This document shows positions 1-11,091 of a stretch of DNA of 64,000 bases, in pieces. Both the position numbers and the translations under genes were made by a program. The stretch comes from Diabrotica undecimpunctata (Eukaryota > Arthropoda > Insecta > Coleoptera > Chrysomelidae), in contig NC_092813.1 in the NCBI RefSeq assembly GCF_040954645.1, positions 17,834,136 through 17,898,135 of the forward strand, given 5' to 3'. The notes under the pieces were generated by a model. The model was not told where the DNA came from and searched no databases. It saw only the letters and a list, made by a program, of their open reading frames with translations. Position 1 is the stretch's first letter, and every line of letters begins with the position of its first letter.

Positions 1-311
1 TATATTTAAAAAGATTAAGTACCTTTCTTTTTATTTTGGATTTTGAATTTTGCATAACTAGAGCAAGCGACTAATTTTTGTGTATTAGTTTTGGACCAAG
101 CGCCTCTTGTGAGCGTTTTAATGATTGTAAATCGAATATTTGGCAACATATGTACATAAACGTGGTTAACAATGGTGACGTTGGCAACTTGTTGAGGCGT
201 TGAGGTTAAGAAGTAGTGGCAGTTATTGCTTAAATTTTTCTATAATAGTCACATTACAGAAGAGCTAACACAGAAAGAGAATACTTAACAAAAGACATAA
301 CATTAAGTAAA

Positions 312-1057
312 ATGTATGAATTGTATATTGAAGAGGCAGACAATGACCTTGTTAAATTTTCGTTTTACAAAAAAATGTTTTTAACACGATTTAATCTTCA
401 AAGAAAAAAGTTGAAAAAAGATACTTGTAGTAGATGTGATTGTTTCGAATTAGAAATTAAAAATTAAAAAAAGAAAAAATGTGCACTTAGAAGAAAGAAA
501 GCTAGACATGAAGATAAGCAACGATCAACCAGAAGTGGAAACCTTTTGTTTTGATTTAAAGAAAAACTCTTCCCCTTTCGAGAATTCTAATAAATATTGT
601 ATATTATAAGCGTCAATTATGTATTTACAACCTTGGTATCCATAGCGCCAAGGATAAAAAAGTCATTGTTATATTTGGATAGAAGGTGAAGCTGGTCGGG
701 GAGCCCAGGACGTAGGCATTTGTCTTAAGAAATACATTGAAGAAAATGTTACTTCTGCAAAACATGTAATTTTGTGGTCAGACTCTTGTGGCGGCCGAAA
801 CCGCAGCATTAAAATAGTTTTGATTCTAAAAATGATTTTGGAAACTCATCCTATCATTGAAAAAATTACATTACGCTATTTCTTTCCTAGTCATAGCTTT
901 TACCCAATGGTAGTGATTTTGGAGATTTTGAAAATGCCCAAAAAATTTCAACAACGTTTATATACCGTTGATGATTACCTAAACGCGATAAAAAAATTCC
1001 GTAAAAAGAACCCACTAGTAGTTCACATAATGAAAAAAGAAGAATTCGTCAAGCTAA
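312..1057 (+). pseudogene. Decayed DUF7869-type gene
   Basis: Reading through stops and shifts gives the signature of a gene family found in many copies in insect genomes: a KDTCSRCD motif near 417-440, a fragment reading GEAGRGAQDVGICLKKYIEE near 688-740, then WSDSCGGRNRSIKI (about 775-815), a degraded SGHSF-like stretch, and YTVDDYLNAIKKFRKKNPL (about 960-1015). The WSDxCGGQNRN motif is the hallmark of DUF7869, whose biochemical role is unknown; its copy number suggests spread by mobile DNA. The open stretch from 772 continues to 1140, but its last 27 or so residues derive from a LINE fragment joined at about 1058, so no intact product is expected. No partner gene is recognisable nearby. 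Family assignment is from recalled motifs; I am fairly sure of it. Confidence 0.7.
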
Positions 1058-1560
1058 GAAGAAATACAAGCGAATCAACAGAAGAGACCAATTTAATAGA
1101 TCTTGATAAAATATTAAAGTTAACAACTACAATTTCGTAAATATGGAACACTTTAAATATCTTAGATAAATAATCACGGTTAATAATAATGCCACTAAAG
1201 AAATACAGATCATAATTTAAACTTTTTACCTATTTTAATACATGGATGCTAATCATGGACAATGACTAAAACGGATAAGGAAGAACTACGAATATTTGAA
1301 AGGAAAATAATAGGAAAATTGTTTTAACCTCATTATCATATCGCTACAAATCCGTATAGAAGAAGAACAAATACTTAATAAAGAAAGCTCTTATAACGAT
1401 ACTGTTTAGGCAAATAAATTGCTTAAGGTAGATCGTACACATGCATAGACGCCAAGATGTCAAACTTGTAAAACTGGTATGGAAGGAAGTTAGCACAGAA
1501 GAATACCACTTGGGCGTCTCAGTATGCAATGAAGAGAAAACATCCAATCATATCTCAAAA
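1058..1560 (+). pseudogene. LINE reverse transcriptase C-terminal fragment, copy 1
   Basis: This stretch matches 6038-6780 nearly base for base over long blocks. In translation the better copy gives an EHFKYL-type motif, WRMTKRNKEALRIFERKII, and a GHVHRHQDVKLVE-like tail, which are hallmarks of the post-RT region of RTE-like insect LINEs. This copy has several stops and lacks the RT core. It is joined directly to the DUF7869 remnant on its 5' side. It is not expected to make a protein. Confidence 0.65.
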
Positions 1561-2320
1561 AATTAACATCGTGAAGGTTCTTCTCTGAACCCCATAACAA
1601 ATGGCTAATCTTTTACTTTTCATTAAAAATTAAAATTTTAATAAGTCACGTAAATAACGTTTTAAAAGTGCCTTTCCTGAGATAACTTTTTTTAAGCCTG
1701 GTTTGTTTGATTACATGTAATTGATTTGATAGTCCCCAACAGATGAGTATTGACTATAGGTAGGATAGCAGGTAGTTGAACAGGCATGTGTTGATAAATA
1801 TGATGGGTCGGTAGATAGTCTCATTATTCCTAAATCTGACCTCATGTTACCTTCCCCCTTCATTTGTGGAAATCCTATAGGCATTTTTTCTCTTGGGGCA
1901 TCCTCCCAATTTAACTTGGCAATGTAGTTATTATAGAGCCTTTGGATATAGCCAGCGCAACTTTAGCATTGAGATTTAGATTCTTACACGACGTTGTTGT
2001 CTTTATATATGTGTTTGGCCTTGGCATTAGTTCCGTTCGGTATTGGTTAGTACGCGGATCTTTGTAAGTCGGAAAATACTTCTGATGGCTTTTCTAGCAA
2101 TCCTGGTCTAATTAATACGTTCTCGTCACGTATCCACACATTAGCACTGGTTTGATCACTATTTTATATATCCTGATTTTAGAGATTCGAATTAGACTTC
2201 TGGATTTAAAAGATGGTTATATATACATAAACATCAGTTAGCTACCTAAATATTCCCTTTTATTTTTTATGTAACAACATTACCTACGGCATCTAAGACG
2301 CTGCAATCTTTTAAAATTAT
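1561..2320. other. Unassigned AT-rich interval
   Basis: I see no long frame, repeat or RNA signature here. The part next to 2321 could be the 5' untranslated region of the RTE LINE that follows, but I found no second copy in the window to test this. Confidence 0.4.
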
Positions 2321-5032
2321 ATGGCTTTATTGTTCCGTTATGCCCTACTCTCGATCCTGGGGGGCAAAATTCTGCCATATTTTAGAAAACCATCTAACAG
2401 ATATATATCTCTAAAAATTGCAACTTTCAATGCAAGAACCCTGCTATCAGAAGAAAAATTCATAGAAATGGAATCTGAACTTGATAAAATCAATTGGGAC
2501 ATTGTTGGAGTCGCTGAGGTCAGAAGGAAAGAAGAAAGCCTAACCACTTTAAAATCCGGTCACATTTTTTATCATGTCGGAGAAAACTATGAGAATGGAG
2601 GCATTGGGCTCTTTATTAATAAAAAACTAGCTGAGAATATCATATCAGTAAAAGAAGTTTCCACAAGAGTTATACTTGCAAAATTACAGCTAAACACCCG
2701 TTACTCCATAAAGATCATTCAAGTCTATGCACCAACATCGAGTCACGCTGACGAAGAAATAGAACAGTTCTATGATGACTTGTACACAGCTGTTTCAGAA
2801 GACCAAGAACATTTTACGGTAATATGTGGCGACTTTAATGACAAAATAGGAATAAGCACTGACCCAGCTGAAAATGCCCTCGGAAATTTTGGCACACCAG
2901 GTAGAAACGAAAGGGGCGAAATACTCTTAAATTTCCTATTGGAAAACAATCTATATTTAATGAATAGCTTCTTCTATAAGAAGATCCATAGAAGATGGAC
3001 TTGGAAGAGCCCCTATGGTAAGACAAAAAATGAGATCGACTTCATCATCACTGACAAAAAACATATTATAGTCAAAGATGTTACATTCTTAAATCAATTT
3101 TCGGTTGCAAGCGATCATAGAATGGTCCGAGCAACTGTAGAAGTCAATATTAAGCAAGAAAGACTGAAGATGATAAAAAGTAAAAAATTAAAACCTTGGA
3201 TGCGCCCAACGAATGAACTTGAGTTTGAAAAATATATCACCAGTAACTTACTCAGAAATACAACAAGAGAAGACATAAATAACCTAAACGAAGAAATAGT
3301 AGATACATTAACAGAAGCTCAGGAAAAATTTGGCCCTAAACATGGAAAAGAACAAAAAAATAGTAAAGAAACGAAACAAAAAATGGAAGATCGTAGAATG
3401 CTGAGAAGTCAAGGAAATGTTGACTCACAAGATATAAACAACATAAATAAAGAAATCTCTAAAGTCATCAGACGGGATATTAGAAAATACAACAACGAGA
3501 AAATTATAAAAACTATAGAAGACAACAAAAGCATGAAAGCATTGAGGAGAAAAATAGAAAATGACAAAAAAGAAATCTTCCAACTTAAAGACAAAAATGG
3601 AAATATTATCTCAGATAGACCAAGCATATTACATATAGTGGAAAGTTTCTATGAAACATTATATAAAAGTCAAGTTATTCCAGAGCTCATCGAACAACCA
3701 ATACAAAAGGTACATAATGTAGGATCGGAGGATATACCAGATATATCACGAGAGGAAATTCAACATGCCCTCAAAAATATGAAAAATAATAGAGGTCCGG
3801 GGGAAGATGGTGTAGTCATTGAGACAATTAAACTAGGAGGTCCACTTTTGATGTCCCGAATCCAAACACTTTTTAATCTATGTCTGCATAGTGAAAACAT
3901 TCCAAGTAAATGGAAAAATTCGGTTACAATCATCCTCCACAAAAAAGTGGATAAAGCAGATCTCGAAAACTATAGGCCAATTAGTTTGCTTAACTACCTA
4001 TACAAGCTCTTTACTCGAATACTGACAAACAGATTAGAAGCAAAACTCGATTTCTATCAATCAGAAGAACAGGCACGATTTCGAGCGGGACACGGAACAA
4101 ACGACCATTTGCAATGCCTTAAAACTCTAGTTGAAAAGTCTATCGAATATAACAGACCCCTTGCTCTTATCTTTGTCGACTTCCACAAAGCATTTGACAT
4201 AGTCGAAACAGTTGCTATCTTAAAAGCACTATCAGAATGCAGAATATATCAAAGGTATGCAAATATTATTCGAAATATATACGAAAATGCGACAACAACC
4301 GTTAACCTCCATTGCACTGAGAAGATAAAAATTGGCAGAGGGGTGCGGCAGGGAGATACCTTGTCGCCAAAACTATTTATAACAGTTATGGAGTACGCAT
4401 TTAAAAGGCTAGAGTGGGAATCAAAGGGTATTAGAATCGATGGAAAGATATTCAATCATCTCAGATATGCCGATGATATTATTCTCATAACAGACAACTT
4501 AGGAGAAGCCAGAGTTATGCTACAACAACTACAGCAAGTAACCCAGAAAGTCGCTTTAAAAATAAACTATGGAAAAACAAAAATGATGACCAATCTCGTC
4601 CCCAATGAGCTAATAGAAATCAAAAAGTCGCCCATAGAACTTGTAGAAAAATATGTGTATTTGGGTCACGAAAAAAGGTTAACGCGAGATAACCAAACAT
4701 GCGAGCTACTCAAAAGAATAAGTCTGGGTTGGGCTGCATTCGGAAAAATGAGAGACGTATTTAAAACAAATATACCGATCCATTTAAAAAGAAAAGCTTT
4801 TAACCAGTGCGTTCTACCAGTCCTCACATACGGAGCAGAAACCTTAACTCTCACAAAAACATCAGCCAAAAAATTTAGAAGGACACAACGAAAGATGGAG
4901 AGATCAATGCTTGGAATAAACTTAAGCAATAGAATAAGAAACGAGGAAGTTCGTAGACGAACCGGAGTGGAAGACATTATCGAACATATTACAAAAAAAA
5001 ATGGAGATGGGCAGGACATGTTGCAAGAATGA
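2321..5032 (+). CDS. RTE-type LINE protein: AP endonuclease plus reverse transcriptase
   Basis: This open frame of 903 residues would nick target DNA with an apurinic-like endonuclease and copy the element RNA at the nick. The endonuclease begins near residue 31 (IATFNARTL), continues through VYAPTS and GDFND (Asp near 171), and ends with SDHRMV. The RT shows NYRPISLLN, FVDFHKAFD (Asp near 620), GVRQGDTLSPKLF and the catalytic YADD at about 715-718. The C-terminal part has the YGAETLTL region typical of RTE relatives. The first 30 residues are not conserved, so the true start may lie between 2321 and 2410. The frame closes early: a run of nine A at 4993-5001 shifts the frame, and the conserved tail continues in the next frame. 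The copy is otherwise unbroken, which suggests a fairly recent insertion. Confidence 0.93.
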   Translation: MALLFRYALLSILGGKILPYFRKPSNRYISLKIATFNARTLLSEEKFIEMESELDKINWDIVGVAEVRRKEESLTTLKSGHIFYHVGENYENGGIGLFINKKLAENIISVKEVSTRVILAKLQLNTRYSIKIIQVYAPTSSHADEEIEQFYDDLYTAVSEDQEHFTVICGDFNDKIGISTDPAENALGNFGTPGRNERGEILLNFLLENNLYLMNSFFYKKIHRRWTWKSPYGKTKNEIDFIITDKKHIIVKDVTFLNQFSVASDHRMVRATVEVNIKQERLKMIKSKKLKPWMRPTNELEFEKYITSNLLRNTTREDINNLNEEIVDTLTEAQEKFGPKHGKEQKNSKETKQKMEDRRMLRSQGNVDSQDINNINKEISKVIRRDIRKYNNEKIIKTIEDNKSMKALRRKIENDKKEIFQLKDKNGNIISDRPSILHIVESFYETLYKSQVIPELIEQPIQKVHNVGSEDIPDISREEIQHALKNMKNNRGPGEDGVVIETIKLGGPLLMSRIQTLFNLCLHSENIPSKWKNSVTIILHKKVDKADLENYRPISLLNYLYKLFTRILTNRLEAKLDFYQSEEQARFRAGHGTNDHLQCLKTLVEKSIEYNRPLALIFVDFHKAFDIVETVAILKALSECRIYQRYANIIRNIYENATTTVNLHCTEKIKIGRGVRQGDTLSPKLFITVMEYAFKRLEWESKGIRIDGKIFNHLRYADDIILITDNLGEARVMLQQLQQVTQKVALKINYGKTKMMTNLVPNELIEIKKSPIELVEKYVYLGHEKRLTRDNQTCELLKRISLGWAAFGKMRDVFKTNIPIHLKRKAFNQCVLPVLTYGAETLTLTKTSAKKFRRTQRKMERSMLGINLSNRIRNEEVRRRTGVEDIIEHITKKNGDGQDMLQE

Positions 5033-5243
5033 AAGACAACAGTTGGACAAAAAAATTGCTTGAGTGAAGACCACGGGCTGACAAGCGAAGCCGAGGAAGA
5101 CCCCCAAAGCGATGGACCAACGACCTCAAAAGAATCGTGACCAATTGGATACCAGAGGCGCAGAACAGAAGCAGATGGAAAAGTCTAGAGGAGGCCTATG
5201 TTCAACAATGGACAACTCAGGGCTGATTAATGATGATGATGAC
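2321..5243 (+). mobile_element. RTE-clade non-LTR retrotransposon with 3' microsatellite-like tail
   Basis: Beyond the main frame the alternate frame reads KWRWAGHVARMKDNSW, a TGA at about 5065 where the family has Trp, then RPRADKRSRGRPPKRW and ends at the TGA near 5226. The DNA then runs into TGATGATGATGAC (about 5230-5243), the short-repeat tail expected for RTE elements, which end in simple repeats rather than poly(A). The copy therefore has one frameshift and one nonsense change. I did not find a target duplication; the 5' end is uncertain. Confidence 0.85.
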
Positions 5244-5880
5244 TATTAGACCGCTGTTTTTTGCTGCTACTAGCATTATTTTAGAGCATTCTATTATTTA
5301 ATTTATGGATTAAATCCGGATAGCAAATAGATATTCTTCACTTTCTCGGAGAAATAATATTCTAACACACAAAATCCTATTAAATTGTCAAAACCTTCCT
5401 TGCATATTCTATTCACTTATGAGGAGCAGCAGCAATATCAGTACCATTATAAGGCGTATAGTTCTGGACTGGCTAATTGTTGGATAATGAGAAGCATGAG
5501 TGTAGCAGTTTTAATGTTTTCGGGACTGCTACCTGGTATCGGGGAGCAGAATTATCATTACCGAGTTAATGCATACAGGAATTGTTGCTTGAACTTTATT
5601 ATTATTAAACAACACTATATTTCCTAGTAAAATAATCATAAATTTACAGTAAGAAAAATTTTTGAACGTTGGTTATGAAAACATCATGTACATACCACCG
5701 GGTTCACTATGTCCATATCCAGCAAAATCCATGTAATAATGATACTGGAAACCAAAGATGAAAATATGCTCCAAGAAACTCTGTGTTATAAAACAGTCGA
5801 ATAAAATACAGATTCTCGATTCCAATAATCAAAAAATTAATGAACAGCTTACTAAAATAGAAATAACGCCTATTTAAGAT
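5244..5880. other. Unassigned interval
   Basis: AT-rich sequence between the RTE tail and the next LINE fragment. I see no supported gene, RNA or repeat in it. Confidence 0.35.
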
Positions 5881-6870
5881 GTAATCCATTAACGGCCCAA
5901 GGGACAAAGCACTCCTAGCATATGCTAATGATATAGAACTCATAACTCTAATGAGAAACTGTTCCGTCCACAAACTTCAATAAAGTGAAGAGAGCACAAA
6001 AAATGTTTGACTTAAAATCAACGAACTGAAAACCAAATACAAGCGAATCAACAGAAAACCAATCAACCAATTCAATAAATTTAGAAAAAACATTAAAGTC
6101 AACAACTACAATTTCGAAAGTATGGAACACTTTAAATATCTTAGACCACTAATCACGGTTAATAATAATGCCACTAAAGAAATACAGAGCATAATTCAAA
6201 CTTCAGACCTATTTTAATACATGGATGTGAGTCATGGAGAATGACTAAAAGAAATAAGGAAGCACTCCGAATATTTGAAAGGAAAATAATCAGAAATTTT
6301 TATTTAACCCCATTATCATAACTACTATTTAAATGGGAATAAGCCACAATTAGAGGTTAAAGTTAGTTCATTGACGTTTCAATTTCCACTTCGGAAATCA
6401 TTCTCACTAATGTTTGTATTTTGAGAACGATTTCCGAAGTGGAAATTGAAACGTCAATAAACTAACTTTAAGCTTTAATTGTGGCTTATTCCCATTTAAA
6501 TAGTAATTACTTTAAAATGCCACAAGAAAATAGCTTCAGAACTCATTATCATATCGCTACAAATCCGTATAGAATAAGAAAACATACTGAATAAAGAAAG
6601 CTCACATAACGATATTGTTCAGGAAAATAAATCCCTTAAGGTATATCGGACACGTGCATAGACACCAAGATGTCAAACTTGTAGAACTGGTGTGGAAGAA
6701 AGTTAGCACAGAAGAATGCCACTTGGGCATGTCAGTATACAATGGAGAGAAAACATCCAATCATATCTCAAAAAATGAACATTTCATTTGATTGCAGATT
6801 CGTGGAAAATCGATCAACTTGGAGATAAGTTGTACTCAGCGAAGACCTACCCAGTGTTGTAGCGCTACGT
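5881..6870 (+). pseudogene. LINE reverse transcriptase fragment, copy 2, interrupted
   Basis: Translation in shifting frames gives LLAYANDIELI (a decayed YADD box), LKINELKTKYKRI, NYNFESMEHFKYL, WRMTKRNKEALRIFERKII, and a degraded GHVHRHQDVKLV tail, then a possible element end at about 6790-6870 (DSWKS-like). This is the RT thumb and C-terminal region of an RTE-like LINE. It is the same fragment family as 1058-1560, but extends further on both sides. A 223-bp palindromic insertion at 6321-6543 splits it. Stops in every segment make it non-functional. Confidence 0.65.
6321..6543. mobile_element. Foldback insertion, probably paired Penelope-like ends
   Basis: Comparison with the uninterrupted copy at 1321-1350 shows an extra block here flanked by CATTATCATA at 6311-6320 and 6544-6553, a clean 10-bp target duplication. 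Inside, two arms starting ACTATTTAAATGGGAATAA and its complement face each other. They contain GATTTCCGAAGTGGAAAT followed by TGAAACGTC, a stem plus GAAACGTC arrangement like the PLE ends elsewhere in the window. I infer a non-autonomous PLE-derived insertion; a MITE of another class remains possible. Confidence 0.7.
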
Positions 6871-8538
6871 ATTGATAATAATAAAGAGAAAGGAGAAACA
6901 GTGACAAAAAGCAACAAAAATGGACTATGGAGCAAAGCTGCTTCAAAATCTTTGATTGGAGAGGATTTAAACGAAAGTATAAGAAATACAATGGATGATT
7001 GATGGATTCGAGAAACTTGAGTCTTGAGAAAGGCACTCTCCGAAACAGCTGTAGTGATAAGATAGAAATAATTTTGTAGAAGTTTTGCTGTTTTATTGTT
7101 AAACAAAATGGAATTAACATACGACATTATATACGCTAAAATAACTAGACAACTTATATGATACGGACATATAAGGAGAAAGTTTAATGATACAATAATC
7201 TACCCAATATTTGTTATGAGTAAAAACGATATGAATAAACAAAATAAAGAAATCCATGGCAAAAGGCAAAAAGAGTAATGATTTAAAAATGAGAGAGGTA
7301 TCCTGTGGATAACATGTGCTTAATTAGGAACGAATGGAGATGAAGATCAAAAGACGACAAAGAATGTTTTAAATTGATAAATGTATACAATTTTTAACAA
7401 TGTATATTTATAGGTCATTATTAGGGTCAACGCTGATTTTATGTAAAATAACACTTTTCAAGTTGGATCGGTTACACCACGGTGGAATCAAATACACCCA
7501 AAGTTAAAAACTATCGATGTTTATATGAAAGATGAAACCTTATGGCACATGACCGTGCAATCTTGACACCTACACATTATCACATAATTGTGAACGGTAT
7601 ATTGTACCTAATTACTAAGAAGTTTGTTATTTTATTCTAAGAATAAAATTAATAATTTACGGGAGATTTAATGTATTTAAAATTTTACAGGACCTGGTAT
7701 CGTAATAAGAAGTCAAATTTCACTACAACTCCATTAAAACGTGTTAAATTTTACTTTGGATATTCTTTTTGTGAATATAATAAGTAAAAATACAGTAAGT
7801 TTCATCTTCTTATTGTGCCGTATTCTAATTAAGGTTAGCGATTACTTCTTTAAACGCTTCCCATAAATTATTATAGTTTAAATTTAACTACTTTATGAAA
7901 CAAATATTGCACGTTATAAATTGCAGGAATTAAAAAATTACAAAGATCTCCTGTTTACAGAGTTTCTTTTAATTTTATGTAGTTTATTATAATCCTACCG
8001 AAGGGCTTCTACTTTCTTAAACTGTTACACGACTACTCTACTCGATGTTGGTACATTTAGAGACTAAATTTTTAAGTGCATATTCATTTTAACAAAAAAT
8101 AATAATAAATAAAACGAAAACTAGCCATTTCCAAGCTTATAATAAATACTTTTTTAAGTTTGAAAATAATTAAAGCAAGTAATATAAATACCCACCATAA
8201 AATATTTAACTACATTAACCGAGTACCTATTTGTGAAATTTCTCGATGACTAAATTGATTGATATTTAAATAAATTTGAAGTTCCAAAACGTACCTGCTG
8301 TAAAATTTAAAAATCTACGACTAATCAAATTATTGGCAACATCGGAGGAGTTTAGTTGTATACGCAAAGAAATGTATACGGATCCCAAAAGTGTTTTAAC
8401 CTATTACGGAGTCCACTTAATCCGACGTGTTGGTCGGAGTCCACATAAAGCGCTACCCAGATAATAATATACACGATGTATATTCGCCTGGAGTTAGTAT
8501 AATACCGTTTTAGTACGGAGCCCCCATTAACCGCTAGA

Positions 8539-8540
<2 letters not shown>
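6871..8540. other. Unassigned AT-rich interval
   Basis: No gene or recognisable element was found. Short open stretches here lack any family signature. Confidence 0.4.

Positions 8541-8609
<69 letters not shown>
8541..8609. repeat. (TA)n array 1
   Basis: Nearly pure alternating TA, about 69 bp. Its right edge leads directly into the PLE-A terminal repeat. Confidence 0.95.
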
Positions 8610-8615
<6 letters not shown>

Positions 8616-8633
8616 TCCCGCGCATACAGCGAG

Positions 8634-8640
8634 TATAAAA
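8634..8640 (+). promoter_or_regulatory. TATA box of PLE-A
   Basis: TATAAAA followed by GCAG, in a GC-richer context (CGCGCATACAGCGAG upstream). The same box sits at the matching place in the copies at 11762-11768 and 14584-14590, so it is a conserved part of the terminal repeat. Promoter role is inferred. Confidence 0.6.
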
Positions 8641-8811
8641 GCAGTAAAAGCAGCCACACAGGGTAAGACCGGTTGTCACTCGACACTGGGGAGTAGCCAG
8701 ATTGAGACCTCAGTGCCGAGAGACAGTTCTTGCAATATAGAACACGATACTGGTACGTCTCGAGTGAGGGGAGTAGGCAGATTGAGACCCCGAACTCGAA
8801 CCGAACCGTAT

Positions 8812-8856
8812 CCCTCTTGATAATGGCCCCAAAATGGGTGCCGAAACGTCGAGTTT
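8812..8856 (+). ncRNA. Hammerhead-like fold in PLE-A end (solo repeat)
   Basis: CTC, then TTGATAA, then a GGCCCC/GGG-T-GCC stem, GAAAC, GTC and GAG. This matches the hammerhead order (stem I, CUGANGA, stem II, GAAA, NUH, stem I) with two deviations in the core: C3 is U and G8 is A. The expected cut would be between 8850 and 8851. Helix III has no loop here, so activity, if any, might need a dimer. Known PLEs carry hammerheads; activity here is unproven. Confidence 0.5.
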
Positions 8857-8935
8857 TAAATTCTCAACGCGGTTCTTCCCGAGAACTCAGTAATTTTCAT
8901 TTATCTGACCGCGGAAACTTATCCGAACATATATA

Positions 8936-11011
8936 CAGTGTGACCCATTTACATTGGAAACACCTCTATAAAATTTGAAGTTGTTAACTGATTTTAATCA
9001 AATTTTTTTTTAATGTCATGTAATAAAATGTCTATTGCGGGACAAAATATGAAATATTTAGTTAAATTTTCAGGGCATTCTACGATACTTTTTCTTCGTC
9101 GAAAATGGAGAATTTGTATTAGCGATTTTTTTATTAAAAAAATTTCTACGCCACTGGATTTAGAGTGGCTTCAAATAGCTATTACAAAAATTTCATTAAT
9201 ATATATTAATTAATAACAAACTTATGACAACTTAAAATTTTAAAACTCACTAAGAAAAAAACACTCTGTATTAACGTTAAAAAAAACACTCTGTATTAAT
9301 AGAAACATGGAAACATAATTTTAGTTTATATCCTAGTTGCCTCTACCAATCCACCATCTAATTGGATACATTTGTCGTAGCGTTTATGAATATTTCTAAT
9401 TACATTTCTTAGTTGTTGGGGAGTAATTTCTGCACATGCCTGTCGAATTCTTGCACGAAGTTCTTTTACGTCTCTTGGATGGGTTTGGTAAACTTTTTGT
9501 TTGATAACTCCCAGAGAAAGAAGTCTAAAATTGTGAGATCTGGAGATCTGGGTGGCCAATCTATCAACGGACTACCCCGGCCTATCCAACGGTTCGGAAA
9601 ATTTTTATTTAGCCAGTGCTTCACGGTTCTGGCCTAATGAACAGAACAACCATCTAACTAAATATACAAATTTAATCGTTCATTAATTGGGAGCTCATGA
9701 ATAGCATCCCACAAGTCGGTGTTTAAAAATTCTAAAAAGTTCTGTGAGTTCAAGTTTTCTTCAAAAAAGAAAGGACCAATAACTCGCTCGTTCAGTATAC
9801 CACACCAGACATTGATTTTTTGAGAATACTGGCTTTTACAGTTTATTACCCAATGGGGATTATCTGCTGTCCAATAGCGACAATTCTGTGATGATACTAC
9901 TCCATTTGTAGTGAAAGTGGCTTCGTCGGTAAACAACACGTTTTTTAGAAAATTTATATTGTTTAAATATTCCCCTTGGGCCCATAAACAATATTCTAAA
10001 CGTTTTGCTTCGTCGCCTTCTTGTAATGTGTGTAAGAATTTTGGTTTGAAAGGTTTAATATTATTTACCTTAAGACATCGCCGAGTACTCTCTCGAGGCA
10101 CATTCAAATATAAACTGGCATTCCTTAAACTGGCATTAGGGTTATTTCTGAAATGATCTAAAATGATTTGATCATTTCCTCTTCTTTTTTGTAACAGGTT
10201 ATTTTTTAAAATTAGTTTTGATACTGCACCATATTCATTAAATATTCTATTTATTTTGTTTACCGTACCGCAGCTAATATTAGGACGATCCACATGTCTG
10301 TCATTAAATATTGTACAAACTTCCCTGGCACTTCTATCGTTATCTCCCAAAAGACGTATAATTTCAATTTTTTCTCTCAAACTTAATCTTGCAGCCATGA
10401 CACAAAATATTATTAAAAGAATTTGAAGTAAATATTGTTGCAGATATTATGCATACATTTATGCTAGCACTGAAATTTGTATGACACAAATAATGTCAAA
10501 CAGTAATATCGTTGTCATGGCAACTGAGATTTAAGTTGTAGCATATAAGGTTAATAATAATATAAGTGCGTTACTTGCATTAAATTTTTATGCTATTTTA
10601 AACATTTTTTGGCTAGTAGTGGTTTATTATTAAAATTATTTAAAAAATAATTTGTTTTATGGTTATCTGTTGATACAGGGTGTTCTTTTTTGACTCGTAG
10701 CTTAGTGAGTTTTAAAATTTTAAGTTGTCATAACTTCGTTATTAATAAATATATTTTAATGAAATTTTTGTCATAACTATTTGAAGCCACTCTAAATCCA
10801 GTGATGTAGAAATTTTTTTAATAAAAAAATCGCTAATACAAATTCTCCATTTTCGACGAAGAAAAAGTATCGTAGAATGCCCTGAAAATGTACCTAAATA
10901 TTTCATATTTTGTCCCGCAATAGAACTATTATTACATGACATTAAAAAAAAATTTGATTAAAATCGGTTAACAACTTCAAATAGAGGTGTTTCCAATCTA
11001 AATGGGTCACA

Positions 11012-11014
<3 letters not shown>
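8936..11014. mobile_element. Mariner-like transposon with about 330-bp inverted repeats
   Basis: The element starts CAGTGTGACCCATTTA and ends in the complement, with TA on both sides (8934-8935 and 11015-11016). The inverted repeats run about 8936-9275 and 10685-11014 and differ at few positions; their inner ends finish ACACYCTGTA. They each contain one short open frame that is only a reading of the repeat. The internal transposase on the minus strand is broken. The insertion split the (TA)n next to a PLE-A repeat, so it is younger than that repeat. Confidence 0.88.
9326..10398 (-). pseudogene. Mariner-like (DDxD) transposase, broken
   Basis: The frame opens at 10398 with MAARLSLREKIEIIRLLGDN, a helix-turn-helix DNA-binding region, and has LFTDEATF with the first catalytic Asp. 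It stops at TAG just after NERLNLYI (about 9658). Reading on gives LDGCSVH, the second Asp, another TAG, then WPPRSPDLTILDFFLWG with the third acidic residue as Asp, a frameshift near 9560, and a C-terminal part to 9326. Full length would be about 357 residues, the usual size. The two TAGs fit CAG to TAG changes. A trans-acting enzyme would be needed for movement. Confidence 0.85.

Positions 11015-11063
<49 letters not shown>
11015..11063. repeat. (TA)n array 2
   Basis: About 49 bp of TA directly after the mariner-like element; before that insertion it was continuous with the TA end of the PLE-A solo repeat. Confidence 0.92.
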
Positions 11064-11066
<3 letters not shown>

Positions 11067-11091
11067 AGTTTTGATATTTCCGCGGGAGCTG

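Larger units (their letters stand above)
8611..8935 (+). mobile_element. PLE-A solo terminal repeat (pseudo-LTR)
   Basis: About 325 bp, repeated at 11474-11790 (minus), 14170-14440 (minus) and 14570-14840 (plus). It contains in order a TATA box, GGGTAAGACC (a possible splice donor), two imperfect copies of GGAGTAGSCAGATTGAGACC, the ribozyme-like fold, and a 3' part ending CTTATCCGAACATATATA. It has (TA)n at its left, and at its right a TA into which the mariner-like element at 8936 inserted. Confidence 0.8.

Noticed and set aside
8663..8726. Possible 64-nt intron in the PLE-A repeat (GTAAGACC to GAGACAG)
   Set aside because: The donor is good, but the acceptor has no pyrimidine tract, so I do not claim it without RNA evidence.
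9013..9213. 66-codon frame, with a near twin at 10742-10942
   Set aside because: Both are the same strand of the inverted repeat of the mariner-like element read in each end, not genes.
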